A stretch of DNA of 64,000 nt from Bolinopsis microptera (Eukaryota; Ctenophora; Tentaculata; Lobata; Bolinopsidae): positions 3,438,001-3,502,000 of the forward strand of contig NC_087082.1 in NCBI RefSeq assembly GCF_026151205.1, in the 5' to 3' direction. The position numbers and the translations under genes were made by a program. Below the pieces are notes generated by a model. It was not told where the DNA came from, did not search any database, and saw nothing but the letters and a program-made list of their open reading frames with translations. Positions 11,890 to 20,855 of this stretch are shown one piece after another (positions within the stretch are counted from its first letter, which is position 1; each line of letters opens with the position of its first letter).

Positions 11890-14724
11890 TTATTTATTTA
11901 TTTTATTTATTTCCTGTAAGTTGATGCCAGCATTCTGCATGATGATCTTCCCACTCAACTTCTGTTTGTCATGTTCTTTTAAACCCATGTAATTATCAAC
12001 AGGTAATTGAGCATGGTCAGCAAACATACAAAGGAATGGTGAATATTTCAAAGATTTATTCACTGTATTGTTGTGGGCCAATACTGCTTCGTAGATGATA
12101 AGATCCCAATCATGTACGGATATCTTCCTGCTTTCGCATATTACACTAACTAAGGATTTAACAGATCCGATTGATCTTTCAGCTAGACCATTTTCCTCTG
12201 GGTGATATGGGGAAGATTTCTCTTTGGCAATTCCCAAGTAATCGCATAAATTATTGATCACATTGCCGTTGACGTTTGCTCCTTGATCTGATCTCAGCTT
12301 TATTGGGATGCTAAATATAGACAGCCACTTGTCCCACAATGCCTGTTTCAGAGTTTCAGCTTTCTGATTACTGAGTGCTGCTACTGAGATGAATCTTGTA
12401 GCTAAGTCTACAATTAAAAGGAAACAGCACTTTCCTCGTGGGGATATTGGCATACTTGCCACGTCTATGCTGATCGATTCTCTTGGATTTGGAACTGCAG
12501 GTGTAATTATTAGTTCCGCTTTAGGAGTTTTTTGTCTTTTACAGGCAGCACAGGATTGGCAGTCACGTACCCAGTTTTCGATTTGGCTCGTCATCCGTCT
12601 CCACCAAAATCTTGACTTCACCATAATCACTGTGTTTTCTGCTCCTGAGTGATATTGTCCATGCAGTTCATCTACAACTTCTCTTTGTAGCTTTTCTGGG
12701 ATGACAATTCTTTCTCCTCTTTTCAGTACATCATCTTCAATGTGGAGAAACCTGATGTTCCTGAACGGACCTTTATTTATTTTCTTTTGTTCTTCAAGCT
12801 TTTTCACTACAAATCGCAGTGCTTTATCCTCCTTTTGAAACTTTTTAATCTTTTCAATATCACAGTATTTTGAGTCAGTTTTATCATCAGTATGATAGAT
12901 ATACTCGTCTCCATCCGCTTCTGTGCTTACAGGATTTTCTCTGATTTCTACTCTACTTAGGGCATCAGCAATCTCGTTATCTTCTCCTTTAATGTACTCA
13001 ATATTGTAATCAATTGATTCAAGCTCTAACAACCATCTAACAATCTTTCCTCTGTTGTCTTGGTGATTACGGATGAATTTCAACGGCTCGTGGTCAGTAA
13101 TAAATATTACTTTGCCTGAGCAATACACATCCCACTTTCTTGAGCACTCTTTGATAGCAAATAGCTCCAATTCTGTTACCTTCCAGTTTCTCTGACATTT
13201 CTGTAGGGTTTTGGAATGATATCCTAGCGTGATATTCCGGCCTTTATCATCTTTCTGAAACAAGACTCCTCCCACTGAGATTTCTGATGCATCTGATTGA
13301 ATGTAGAAACATTTTGAGAAATCTGGTAACCCTAGTGCTGGTGCTTTGGTGAGACTGTCTATCAATTGATCTAGAGCTTGTTGCTGCTTATTACCCCAGA
13401 CAAACTTCTCTTTATCTGATAGAATCATGGTTAAAGGTTTTGTTATCTCTGCATATTTGGGGACAAAACGTCTGTTGAAGTTACCAATACCTAAAAGTCT
13501 TTGAACCTGCTTTTTAGTTTGAGGGATCGGGAAGTCAATCAACTTTTGAACATTGTCTTTTCTGGGTAACACTTCATTGTGTCTGATATGAAATCCTAGG
13601 AAGTCTATTTCTTTGAATCCAAATTCACACTTCTCGGGTTTCAATGACAGGTTGTACCTCTCTACCTCTTCTAACACTGCAGTTAGTGCATAGAGGTGTT
13701 CTTCGAATGTTTCTGAAAATATGAAAACATTATCACTAAATGCTCCAACTCCATCAATATCTCTCTCTTTAAGATCATTGATCATTTTATCCATATTCCT
13801 TTGGAAAGTTGCTTGGCTATTTTTAAGTCCAAAAGGCATACGATTGAATTCATATTTACCATTAGGCACGCTGAATGAAGTTTTCTTTTTATCATCTTCA
13901 TGTACCTCCAAACACCAGTAACCTGAAGCGAGGTCTAGTTGGGTAAAGTAGTTACAGTTCAAACAAGCATCAATCATATCATTCACGTCAGGCAGGGGAT
14001 AAGAATCTTGGATCGTATTCTTATTCAAATTACGGAAATCTATGACAAATCGTTTAGTATTGTCCTGTTTAGTGACGAGAAGAGGGTTACTATTGTATGG
14101 AGATTTAGAAGGGCGGATAATTCCATTATTTAACATCTCAATCACTTGTTGATTAACTTCATTTTTCCATTTGTCAGGAATTCTACGTACCTTGTCTTTA
14201 CTAACACGGTCGTCTCTACTAAAGATACGATGAAGTTCAGTGGTGCACAACTTTGGAGCTTTGCTGTTTTTGACAAAAACTTGGCAAAAATCTTCTAACA
14301 ACGATTTGATGCTTTCTTTCTGATTTTCAGCCAGGTCTTGACCAATCTTACATCTGTTGATGATACTGGTGATATCTTTGGTATGATCTTCGGAGACCAT
14401 GAAAACCCAGTCTTCTCCAATTCTCACTCTCTGATTTGTCCAGTCAAATTCAGTGGTTCCAAAATGTTGCAAAAAGTCTCTGCCCAAAATCAACAAATTC
14501 TCCCTGTCAGGAATTGGCAGAGGTTTGACCAGATGCTTTGTCTCCCAAGTTGAACTGATAAGAATCCTGCATTCAACTGGTTCTCCAGCATATTCAACAC
14601 CTCCAATCCCATAAACCTTATGGGACTTGGTGGATACTAATTCAGGAAACAGTTCCTTACTCATCACTGATATCCCTGCTCCGCTGTCAAATAGTATGTC
14701 CACGTCCCTCTCAACATTGTTCAC
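11890..14724 (-). CDS. pol: Gypsy Pol: protease, RT, RNase H, integrase
   Basis: 944 codons. The protease has the DSGAG active site near residue 13 and ILGRDFL as the C-terminal conserved block. The reverse transcriptase keeps LDLASGYW and RMPFGLKNSQATF, but the usual YxDD box reads FSDN (13729-13740). RNase H shows QSDAS, ELELF and FITDHEPL. Integrase has an HHCC zinc domain (HGQYH ... CQSCAAC) and a complete D,D-35-E core (SIDVAS, RSDQGAN, NGLAERS). The frame continues from gag across the UGA stop. It ends early in an AT-rich run at 11890, short of the integrase C-terminus, which resumes downstream in the same frame. Confidence 0.9.
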   Translation of the reverse strand: MNNVERDVDILFDSGAGISVMSKELFPELVSTKSHKVYGIGGVEYAGEPVECRILISSTWETKHLVKPLPIPDRENLLILGRDFLQHFGTTEFDWTNQRVRIGEDWVFMVSEDHTKDITSIINRCKIGQDLAENQKESIKSLLEDFCQVFVKNSKAPKLCTTELHRIFSRDDRVSKDKVRRIPDKWKNEVNQQVIEMLNNGIIRPSKSPYNSNPLLVTKQDNTKRFVIDFRNLNKNTIQDSYPLPDVNDMIDACLNCNYFTQLDLASGYWCLEVHEDDKKKTSFSVPNGKYEFNRMPFGLKNSQATFQRNMDKMINDLKERDIDGVGAFSDNVFIFSETFEEHLYALTAVLEEVERYNLSLKPEKCEFGFKEIDFLGFHIRHNEVLPRKDNVQKLIDFPIPQTKKQVQRLLGIGNFNRRFVPKYAEITKPLTMILSDKEKFVWGNKQQQALDQLIDSLTKAPALGLPDFSKCFYIQSDASEISVGGVLFQKDDKGRNITLGYHSKTLQKCQRNWKVTELELFAIKECSRKWDVYCSGKVIFITDHEPLKFIRNHQDNRGKIVRWLLELESIDYNIEYIKGEDNEIADALSRVEIRENPVSTEADGDEYIYHTDDKTDSKYCDIEKIKKFQKEDKALRFVVKKLEEQKKINKGPFRNIRFLHIEDDVLKRGERIVIPEKLQREVVDELHGQYHSGAENTVIMVKSRFWWRRMTSQIENWVRDCQSCAACKRQKTPKAELIITPAVPNPRESISIDVASMPISPRGKCCFLLIVDLATRFISVAALSNQKAETLKQALWDKWLSIFSIPIKLRSDQGANVNGNVINNLCDYLGIAKEKSSPYHPEENGLAERSIGSVKSLVSVICESRKISVHDWDLIIYEAVLAHNNTVNKSLKYSPFLCMFADHAQLPVDNYMGLKEHDKQKLSGKIIMQNAGINLQEINKINK

Positions 14725-14739
14725 TGAGATGATGCCATA

Positions 14740-14745
14740 TAGTCA
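14740..14745 (-). promoter_or_regulatory. Candidate readthrough stop UGA-CUA at the gag/pol junction
   Basis: The Gag frame ends AAC AAT TTA TGA CTA TAT. The UGA is followed directly by CUA, the context known from other systems to promote stop-codon readthrough, and the frame stays open into protease. No frameshift is needed to join the two proteins. Function is inferred from context. Confidence 0.7.
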
Positions 14746-15723
14746 TAAATTGTTCTTCTTTGGCAACTTGAAGTAGTTGGGGCTACTAGGACTTCTGGAA
14801 CTTGAGCTATTCGACCTTCTCAAGCTGGGGCTGGGGCTATTATATCCTCTGGAGCTGGAGCTAGAGCTATTGGAGCTATTGTTTTCGGTCAATTTAACAT
14901 AGCATTTTTTCTCATGATGTCCTTCTTTGCCACAACGAACACATTTTCTTTTGCTGCATCGGTTGGCATAGTGACCGTTTTCTAGGCATATCCAACATTT
15001 TCTGTCTTTGCCATTATATCCATCAGCTTGTGAGTTGGGTTTGTTGTACATAACAATCTGTTCGTCCTCACCATCATTGTTTTGGTCGTCCTCTTCTTGA
15101 AACATTCCCAGCATCCCTTGAACATTGTGCAAACCCTCTCTCAGTTCTTCTGCCCATCTTGGCATTTCATCTGCAACAAATACATCAAAATCTTCTTTCT
15201 CTTTCTTGATGATTTGAGGTGTACTTGTGCTTTTCTTTAGGGTAGTCAATTTATCTTTCGCAATCTTGAAAATGTCCACCACTGCTGCTGCAGCCATGTC
15301 CGCTTTGAATTTGTCAGCATTGTCATCATAGATTTGCTCTCCATCTGGTATGACTTTCAAGTACTTCAGCAGTAGCATGTCAGGTGTTATTTTGGCTATA
15401 TCTGCTTCGCTTTGCAGTAAGAAGAAATAACTGACTATGTCTGTATATGATCTTGATGCCGGCTTCAGGTCCCAAAACTCATTCACACTTGACACTCTTC
15501 CCACTGTCCCATCTATCAATTCTTCTAAAAGACTAAGTGCTTTTTCTAGGGTATCTTCTTTGATCGCAGTTTCGGCTAAGAGAACATAGCTGCTGAATAC
15601 ATAAGCCGGTATCATGCTCTTCTTCTGAGCCTCTGTCAGCGTCGCTGTAGCAGCCAGGTATCTCCTCCTCCATTCTCTCACCGACTGTCCCACTGTTAGG
15701 TGTGGTATTGGAGTTTGTGCCAT
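14743..15723 (-). CDS. gag: Gypsy Gag polyprotein
   Basis: 326 residues starting at the first ATG, 27 bases inside the 5' LTR. The N-terminal two thirds is a helical capsid-like region. Two CCHC zinc knuckles follow near residues 245-282: CWICLENGHYANRC and CVRCGKEGHHEKKC, both with perfect C-X2-C-X4-H-X4-C spacing. A Ser-rich tail ends the protein. Gag would package element RNA in cytoplasmic particles. The stop is UGA followed by CUA, and pol continues in the same frame, so Gag-Pol could be made by stop-codon readthrough rather than frameshifting. The frame is uninterrupted. Confidence 0.92.
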   Translation of the reverse strand: MAQTPIPHLTVGQSVREWRRRYLAATATLTEAQKKSMIPAYVFSSYVLLAETAIKEDTLEKALSLLEELIDGTVGRVSSVNEFWDLKPASRSYTDIVSYFFLLQSEADIAKITPDMLLLKYLKVIPDGEQIYDDNADKFKADMAAAAVVDIFKIAKDKLTTLKKSTSTPQIIKKEKEDFDVFVADEMPRWAEELREGLHNVQGMLGMFQEEDDQNNDGEDEQIVMYNKPNSQADGYNGKDRKCWICLENGHYANRCSKRKCVRCGKEGHHEKKCYVKLTENNSSNSSSSSSRGYNSPSPSLRRSNSSSSRSPSSPNYFKLPKKNNL

Positions 15724-15750
15724 CTTTACTTTATAACGAGAGGATGTTAA

Positions 15751-15926
15751 TGTCAGTTGGTTACAATGGTCTTTTACAAATGATACACACTGATTCCAGA
15801 TACAGATAACATCCTGTATAAGTTAATTGTTAGAATGTATTATCAATGATATCATTAGATCAATCAATCACAATATTATCAAATATATCATTAGATCAAT
15901 CAATCACAATATATATGTCCTTGACA
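15751..15926 (-). repeat. 5' LTR of the Gypsy element
   Basis: 176 bp with TG...CA termini, identical by eye to 10602-10777. It contains an internal direct repeat, ATCATTAGATCAATCAATCA, twice about 40 bp apart. It drives minus-strand transcription. The bases downstream (TTAACATCCTCTCG) do not resemble the usual TGG-initiated tRNA primer site, so priming is unexplained. Confidence 0.92.
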
Positions 15927-16189
15927 GCACTAAGGTCAAAAATTAACAAGAATTGCGCCCGTTGTTTTGTTTTGGCGGACGCTACATTTCCATTTCACAT
16001 TTACTATAAATTTAAGTATAAGCTCCAATCAGCTCACTTCAATCTTCATGATAATAATATTGATAAATTATGCATCAAATACGGGAAACACTTGAAATTC
16101 AGTTCAATTGCCGTAGAACTTAACTTGTATCTGTAATTCAAGAAATTATCAGCAAAGGTAAACTATACTCGTGTACACATCAATACATA

Positions 16190-17304
16190 GTAAGGGGAAA
16201 ATTGGTCGATTTAAGGGTTCCGTTGGATTTGAATGTTCACAAGGATTTCTTAACGGAATATGGTAGTTAGGACCCCTACGAACATAATTAGACTTGTTGC
16301 CAATTTTGTATCTCAACAGAAACACCACTTTTACCACTTTTTACCACCTTTGTACCACCTTTCTGGTTTGCCAAATATCTTTAGTTGTGAACGTCGTAGA
16401 AGGCTGCAAATTAACCTAGAATGTTTATCTTATCAAGGAGTAAAACTTTTGTATGAAAAATTTTGACATTTGACAATCAGCTAATTGGATAATTACCAAT
16501 TAGTTAATCACCAAAAAAAGTGAAAATTTTTTATTGGCTCAAAATGATCGAAATCGTTTGAAACACGGAGAAATGTAGTTTTTAGAAAAACTTCAAAAAT
16601 TGTTCACTTAAAAATTTTTTTCGAGACTTGGAAAAAAGTTTGAAAATTTTAAAATATTTTTTCCGCCAAAAGTGATCGAATTGCATGAAACGTGGATAAA
16701 AATGCTTTGCAGAAAAACTTCGAAGATTTTTAGATTGGGGAATACTAAAATCATCAATATTTGAAGTTGGAGTTCAGTAAATCTCGACATATTTGATATT
16801 TTAGTAATTAGGAATAGCTTAGCGGAAAGGGCTGAACCTGAAAAAGGTTAACCACACAATATTAGAGTTTCATAACTAATTACAATACAGCTTTATCAAA
16901 TTCCACATAAAGAAACAGCACAAAAGGACCATTTAAGATCGAACCGATTTTACCTGCTGTACTATCATTTTATTGATTTCAATGATCAAAACCTCTGTAC
17001 CGTCAATCTTGCCAATCTATACCGGGTATCTGAATGTACCGGACCTCTTATTTACCTCTATAATTAGACCCAGTTATGCAAGAAATGCGATTTCTCACAG
17101 GGATTTCTTTTAACTGTGCACTTTTTGTCACTCTCGCAAGAGGCCCGGTATTATAGGGGGTATAGGAAGAGAGTGTAAATATACCTTTCATTATCCACTG
17201 TGGCTTTTTTTGTATTGTGAATGCGCATGCCGCTTCGTTTGCTATGCCAGATACCTCAAATAACCCCCCTATCTCATTGCCAGGGTCGGGATAGAGCTGG
17301 AGAT
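16190..17304 (+). repeat. Left terminal inverted repeat (1.1 kb)
   Basis: Matches the reverse complement of 19746-20853 almost throughout. A small difference occurs near the tip (the left arm has about 9 extra bases before CCGTTGGATTTGAATG). It includes AT-rich blocks and a conserved inner end GGGTCGGGATAGAGCTGGAG. The short mirrored frames in it are not taken as genes. Confidence 0.85.
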
Positions 17305-17305
17305 A

Positions 17306-17572
17306 GCATCGAGAGGTTGCTAGAAATAGCTAGATTTAGAGTAAACTGGTGGTAGCTGGGTGGTGCTAGCATGGATGTAGCAGAACGTAGCTACACGGGG
17401 TTTCATTGGAGTTGGTTATTTTAATGGCCAAAGAGTGCCGGAACTAAAGTTACTTAAGATTGCAGTTGAGGGGCAGTGTAAACCACGGTGTAGTCAGGGA
17501 CACAGAGCTACAGTGCAGGAGTACTGCAAAAGAACAGTGCAAGTGATACAGTCTGCAACAGTAAAACGCCGA
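17306..17572 (+). repeat. Inner inverted repeat, left copy
   Basis: About 267 bp matching the reverse complement of 18151-18417, starting GCATCGAGAGGTTGCTAG and ending GTAAAACGCCGA. Its segment GCTAGATTTAGAGTAAACTG is also repeated directly, in diverged form, at 17576-17640. Confidence 0.85.
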
Positions 17573-18023
17573 CGAAGCTAGACTTAGAGTGAACTGATGG
17601 AAGCTGGGTGGTGCTAAAATGGAGGTAGCAGAACGTACTACATGATGAAAACAGGAAAACTAAGGCTGGTTGAGACCTAAAAAGATGTGAATCTGTCCTG
17701 ATAGATCCAGTGAAGAGCGAGTTGCGAAGAGTTTGATCACTAACCTAAAGCTCTAAAGAAGAAGAGGGCTAAAGAGACTCACTTTGATCAATAAATCCGG
17801 TACGGCAAGGTCTGTAGCCTTGATAAGAAGATACCATGAAGTAATTCATGCGGTAAAGTCGATTTATATAAAGGGTTTCGTTGGATCTAAAAAGGGTGGG
17901 TCAGTCTCTCTGTTTTCATCAGATTCTGATGAAAGGCTGTTAAGCTCAGGACGGTGATCTTAATAGGTCGGATAGCTGTACCTGGTTGCTTTCAACCCAC
18001 CCTTGTCGCTTGAAAATAAGTTC

Positions 18024-18158
18024 TCACTCCACCTCTTCCAAAAATGCAGTTACCAAAGCAGGACACTCTTCTTCCTCCTCTTCTTTCAACCCAAACACAA
18101 TCAGGTTCCAGCTCCTCTCCTCCTCTGCAGTCACAATCTTATCTCCTTCTTCGGCGTT
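18024..18158 (-). pseudogene. Decayed inverted ORF1p-like fragment
   Basis: The minus strand reads TAEEERSWNLIVFGLKEEE followed by a stop. This matches VAEEDRSRNLLIFGLPEEKE in the intact protein encoded at 18538-19401, the first strand of its RRM-like fold. Weaker matches continue toward 17,640 across stops. It is a diverged paralogue, not a recent copy. Confidence 0.7.
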
Positions 18159-18417
18159 TTACTGTTGCAGACTGTATCACTTGCACTGTTCTTTTGCAGT
18201 ACTCCTGCACTGTAGCTCTGTGTCCCTGACTACACCGTGGTTTACACTGCCCCTCAACTGCAATCTTAAGTAACTTTAGTTCCGGCACTCTTTGGCCATT
18301 AAAATAACCAACTCCAATGAAACCCCGTGTAGCTACGTTCTGCTACATCCATGCTAGCACCACCCAGCTACCACCAGTTTACTCTAAATCTAGCTATTTC
18401 TAGCAACCTCTCGATGC
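18151..18417 (-). repeat. Inner inverted repeat, right copy
   Basis: Inverted copy of 17306-17572. It lies immediately 5' of the decayed minus-strand ORF1 fragment and ends about 120 bp before the start codon of the intact plus-strand ORF1-like gene. It may therefore hold the 5' leader or promoter of the ancestral gene in both orientations. Confidence 0.85.
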
Positions 18418-18537
18418 CATTTAGTCGAAATACACTCTCACTGCCGTTTTAAAATTGTTAGCTCTCGTTATCGCACTGCTTATCTCTTGATAATTGCACC
18501 GCTACTGCGCTGCTAGCTTGTTGTGCTGATCTTTACG

Positions 18538-19401
18538 ATGGCAGATTTGGACTTGGAAAGTATCAATTACATGTGGAATGAGATGTTCACCTGGAGCAAA
18601 GAGACTCTGAAGAAATTTGGCAAGCCGTACGGAAAGTTAAAGGACATTGCGGACGCTAAGAACTTCAACAGACTGAATAAGCCGGAGATTGTCGATGTGT
18701 GTGGTCGATCTTTTGAGTATACGAACTATCTTATGGAGACCGTTGAAACGTATAAGAATGTGTTGACCAGACTTCAGGGTCAGTTAATTGAGAAGCAAGA
18801 GCAGGTTATCAGTGTTCAGGCCGAGCTATCAGCTTGCAAGACTGAGCAACTTGAAGCGATGAAGAAAACTGTGTCAAGTTCAGTTGCTGATTCAGTGAAA
18901 GCGGAGTTCCAATCTTACAGCTCTGTCGTTCAAAGTTGGCCAGCACAGTCTCCAGTAATCAGCCCGGAAGCATTGACGTCTGTAGTCAAGACTATTGTTG
19001 CAGAGGAGGACCGCAGCAGGAACCTTCTTATCTTCGGTCTGCCTGAGGAAAAAGAAGAGAAGCTCGAATCTCAAGTCAGTGAAGTTCTGGAAACTATTGG
19101 CATAAAGCCAAAAGTAGAGGCTCAGAGAATAGGAAAAAAGAAAACGGTTGACTCAACGCGACCAGTTAAAGTTATCACCTCAAACTCGCTCATCGTTGAT
19201 CAGATTCTGAGGAATGCCAGGAACCTGCGGCAGAGTGAGAAGTTTAAGACAGTTTTCTTGAGCCCTGATCGGTCTGTCGAACAGAGGAAGCTCCGGAAAG
19301 ATCTGGTACAGGACATGAAGAAGCGGGCACTTGCAGAACCGACCAAAAAGTTTTATATAAAGGACGGGCAAATTTATTGTGCCGATGAAAGCAACGGTTG
19401 A
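18538..19401 (+). CDS. LINE ORF1p-like RNA-binding protein inside a TIR element
   Basis: 287 residues from the first ATG (18538), uninterrupted. The N-terminal ~70 residues are unassigned. Residues ~70-130 look like a coiled coil (LQGQLIEKQEQVISVQAELS). Residues ~155-285 resemble the RRM-plus-C-terminal domain of non-LTR retrotransposon ORF1 proteins: RSRNLLIFGLPEEKEE, then RPVKVITSNS, then FLSPDRSVEQRKLRKDLV. Such proteins trimerise and bind element RNA. No partner ORF2 is nearby. Here it sits inside long inverted repeats, which is unusual. It may be a captured LINE gene or an accessory nucleic-acid chaperone. Confidence 0.75.
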   Translation: MADLDLESINYMWNEMFTWSKETLKKFGKPYGKLKDIADAKNFNRLNKPEIVDVCGRSFEYTNYLMETVETYKNVLTRLQGQLIEKQEQVISVQAELSACKTEQLEAMKKTVSSSVADSVKAEFQSYSSVVQSWPAQSPVISPEALTSVVKTIVAEEDRSRNLLIFGLPEEKEEKLESQVSEVLETIGIKPKVEAQRIGKKKTVDSTRPVKVITSNSLIVDQILRNARNLRQSEKFKTVFLSPDRSVEQRKLRKDLVQDMKKRALAEPTKKFYIKDGQIYCADESNG

Positions 19402-19745
19402 CAACATTTTTTGAGTGTGTGTTTCGTGTGCTGTTTTGATATGTTTTGGACCATGTTTGTGAGGGACATACTGGTAGCTGTAGTTATTTTCTATACAAGA
19501 CTGAATAGTCTTCAGGCTTTAGCTGAGCTTTAATTTCCGACGCAGTTTTGTTGAGCCACTAGTCCATGATGGGGAATATAAACAATATATTTAACTCTTA
19601 ATGGTCATAGCTACTTTTAATTTCAGGAATCATACAGATTTTTAAAGTACGCTGGTACGATTTTTATCTTATTAAATTGCTGTTCAATATCTATTTTAGT
19701 AAACATTAACTGGGGTAGTAAAACCCAGTTCCCAACCAACCAATC
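19402..19745. other. 3' flank of the ORF1-like gene, no gene
   Basis: About 340 bp between the ORF1-like stop and the right terminal repeat. No coding frame or recognisable terminator; AT-rich, and possibly the element's 3' untranslated region. Confidence 0.5.
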
Positions 19746-20853
19746 ATCTCCAGCTCTATCCCGACCCTGGCAATGAGATAGGGGGGTTATTTGAGGTATC
19801 TGGCATAGCAAACGAAGCGGCATGCGCATTCACAATACAAAAAAAGCCACAATGGATAATGAAAGGTATATTTACACTCTCTTCCTATACCCCCCTATAT
19901 AATACCGGGCCTCTTGCGAGAGTGACAAAAAGTGCACAGTTAAAAGAAATCCCTGTGAGAAATCGCATTTCTTGCATAACTGGGTCTAATTATAGAGGTA
20001 AATAAGAGGTCCGGTACATTCAGATACCCGGTATAGATTGGCAAGATTGACGGTACAGAGGTTTTGATCATTGAAATCAATAAAATGATAGTACAGCAGG
20101 TAAAATCGGTTCGATCTTAAATGGTCCTTTTGTGCTGTTTCTTTATGTGGAATTTGATAAAGCTGTATTGTAATTAGTTATGAAACTCTAATATTGTGTG
20201 GTTAACCTTTTTCAGGTTCAGCCCTTTCCGCTAAGCTATTCCTAATTACTAAAATATCAAATATGTCGAGATTTACTGAACTCCAACTTCAAATATTGAT
20301 GATTTTAGTATTCCCCAATCTAAAAATCTTCGAAGTTTTTCTGCAAAGCATTTTTATCCACGTTTCATGCAATTTGATCACTTTTGGCGGAAAAAATATT
20401 TTAAAATTTTCAAACTTTTTTCCAAGTCTCGAAAAAAATTTTTAAGTGAACAATTTTTGAAGTTTTTCTAAAAACTACATTTCTCCGTGTTTCAAACGAT
20501 TTCGATCATTTTGAGCCAATAAAAAATTTTCACTTTTTTTGGTGATTAACTAATTGGTAATTATCCAATTAGCTGATTGTCAAATGTCAAAATTTTTCAT
20601 ACAAAAGTTTTACTCCTTGATAAGATAAACATTCTAGGTTAATTTGCAGCCTTCTACGACGTTCACAACTAAAGATATTTGGCAAACCAGAAAGGTGGTA
20701 CAAAGGTGGTAAAAAGTGGTAAAAGTGGTGTTTCTGTTGAGATACAAAATTGGCAACAAGTCTAATTATGTTCGTAGGGGTCCTAACTACCATATTCCGT
20801 TGAGAAATCCTTGTGAACATTCAAATCCAACGGAATGCCACTTTTCCCCTTAC
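19746..20853 (-). repeat. Right terminal inverted repeat (1.1 kb)
   Basis: Inverted copy of 16190-17304. The outer end reads TTTTCCCCTTAC followed by TA. The inner boundary is sharp at 19746, where CTCCAGCTCTATCCCGACCC begins. Confidence 0.85.
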
Positions 20854-20855
20854 TA

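Larger units (their letters stand above)
10602..15926 (-). mobile_element. Ty3/Gypsy LTR retrotransposon, near-intact
   Basis: Two identical 176-bp LTRs (TGTCAG...TTGACA on the plus strand) bound a 5.3-kb element read on the minus strand. GCAC flanks both sides (10598-10601 and 15927-15930), a 4-bp target duplication. Gag is followed by protease, reverse transcriptase, RNase H and integrase, the Ty3/Gypsy domain order. A polypurine tract abuts the 3' LTR. LTR identity implies recent insertion. Defects: two in-frame stops in the pol tail, and a non-canonical reverse transcriptase active-site motif. I saw no TGG-type primer binding site after the 5' LTR. Confidence 0.92.
16190..20853. mobile_element. 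4.66-kb element with ~1.1-kb terminal inverted repeats
   Basis: The left arm (16190-17304) and right arm (19746-20853) are inverted copies differing at few positions. Both ends begin GTAAGGGGAAAA and are flanked by TA (16188-16189, 20854-20855), a likely TA target duplication. Between them sit a second inverted pair (17306-17572 and 18151-18417), an intact ORF1p-like gene (18538-19401) and a decayed inverted copy of part of it. No DDE transposase is visible, so movement would depend on proteins supplied elsewhere. Whether this is one mobile unit or a composite built by rearrangement is unknown. Confidence 0.75.

Noticed and set aside
16608-16790. 60-codon frame found in both TIR arms (also 20263-20445)
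   Set aside because: It is duplicated only because the arms are inverted copies; composition is AT-driven and no domain is seen.
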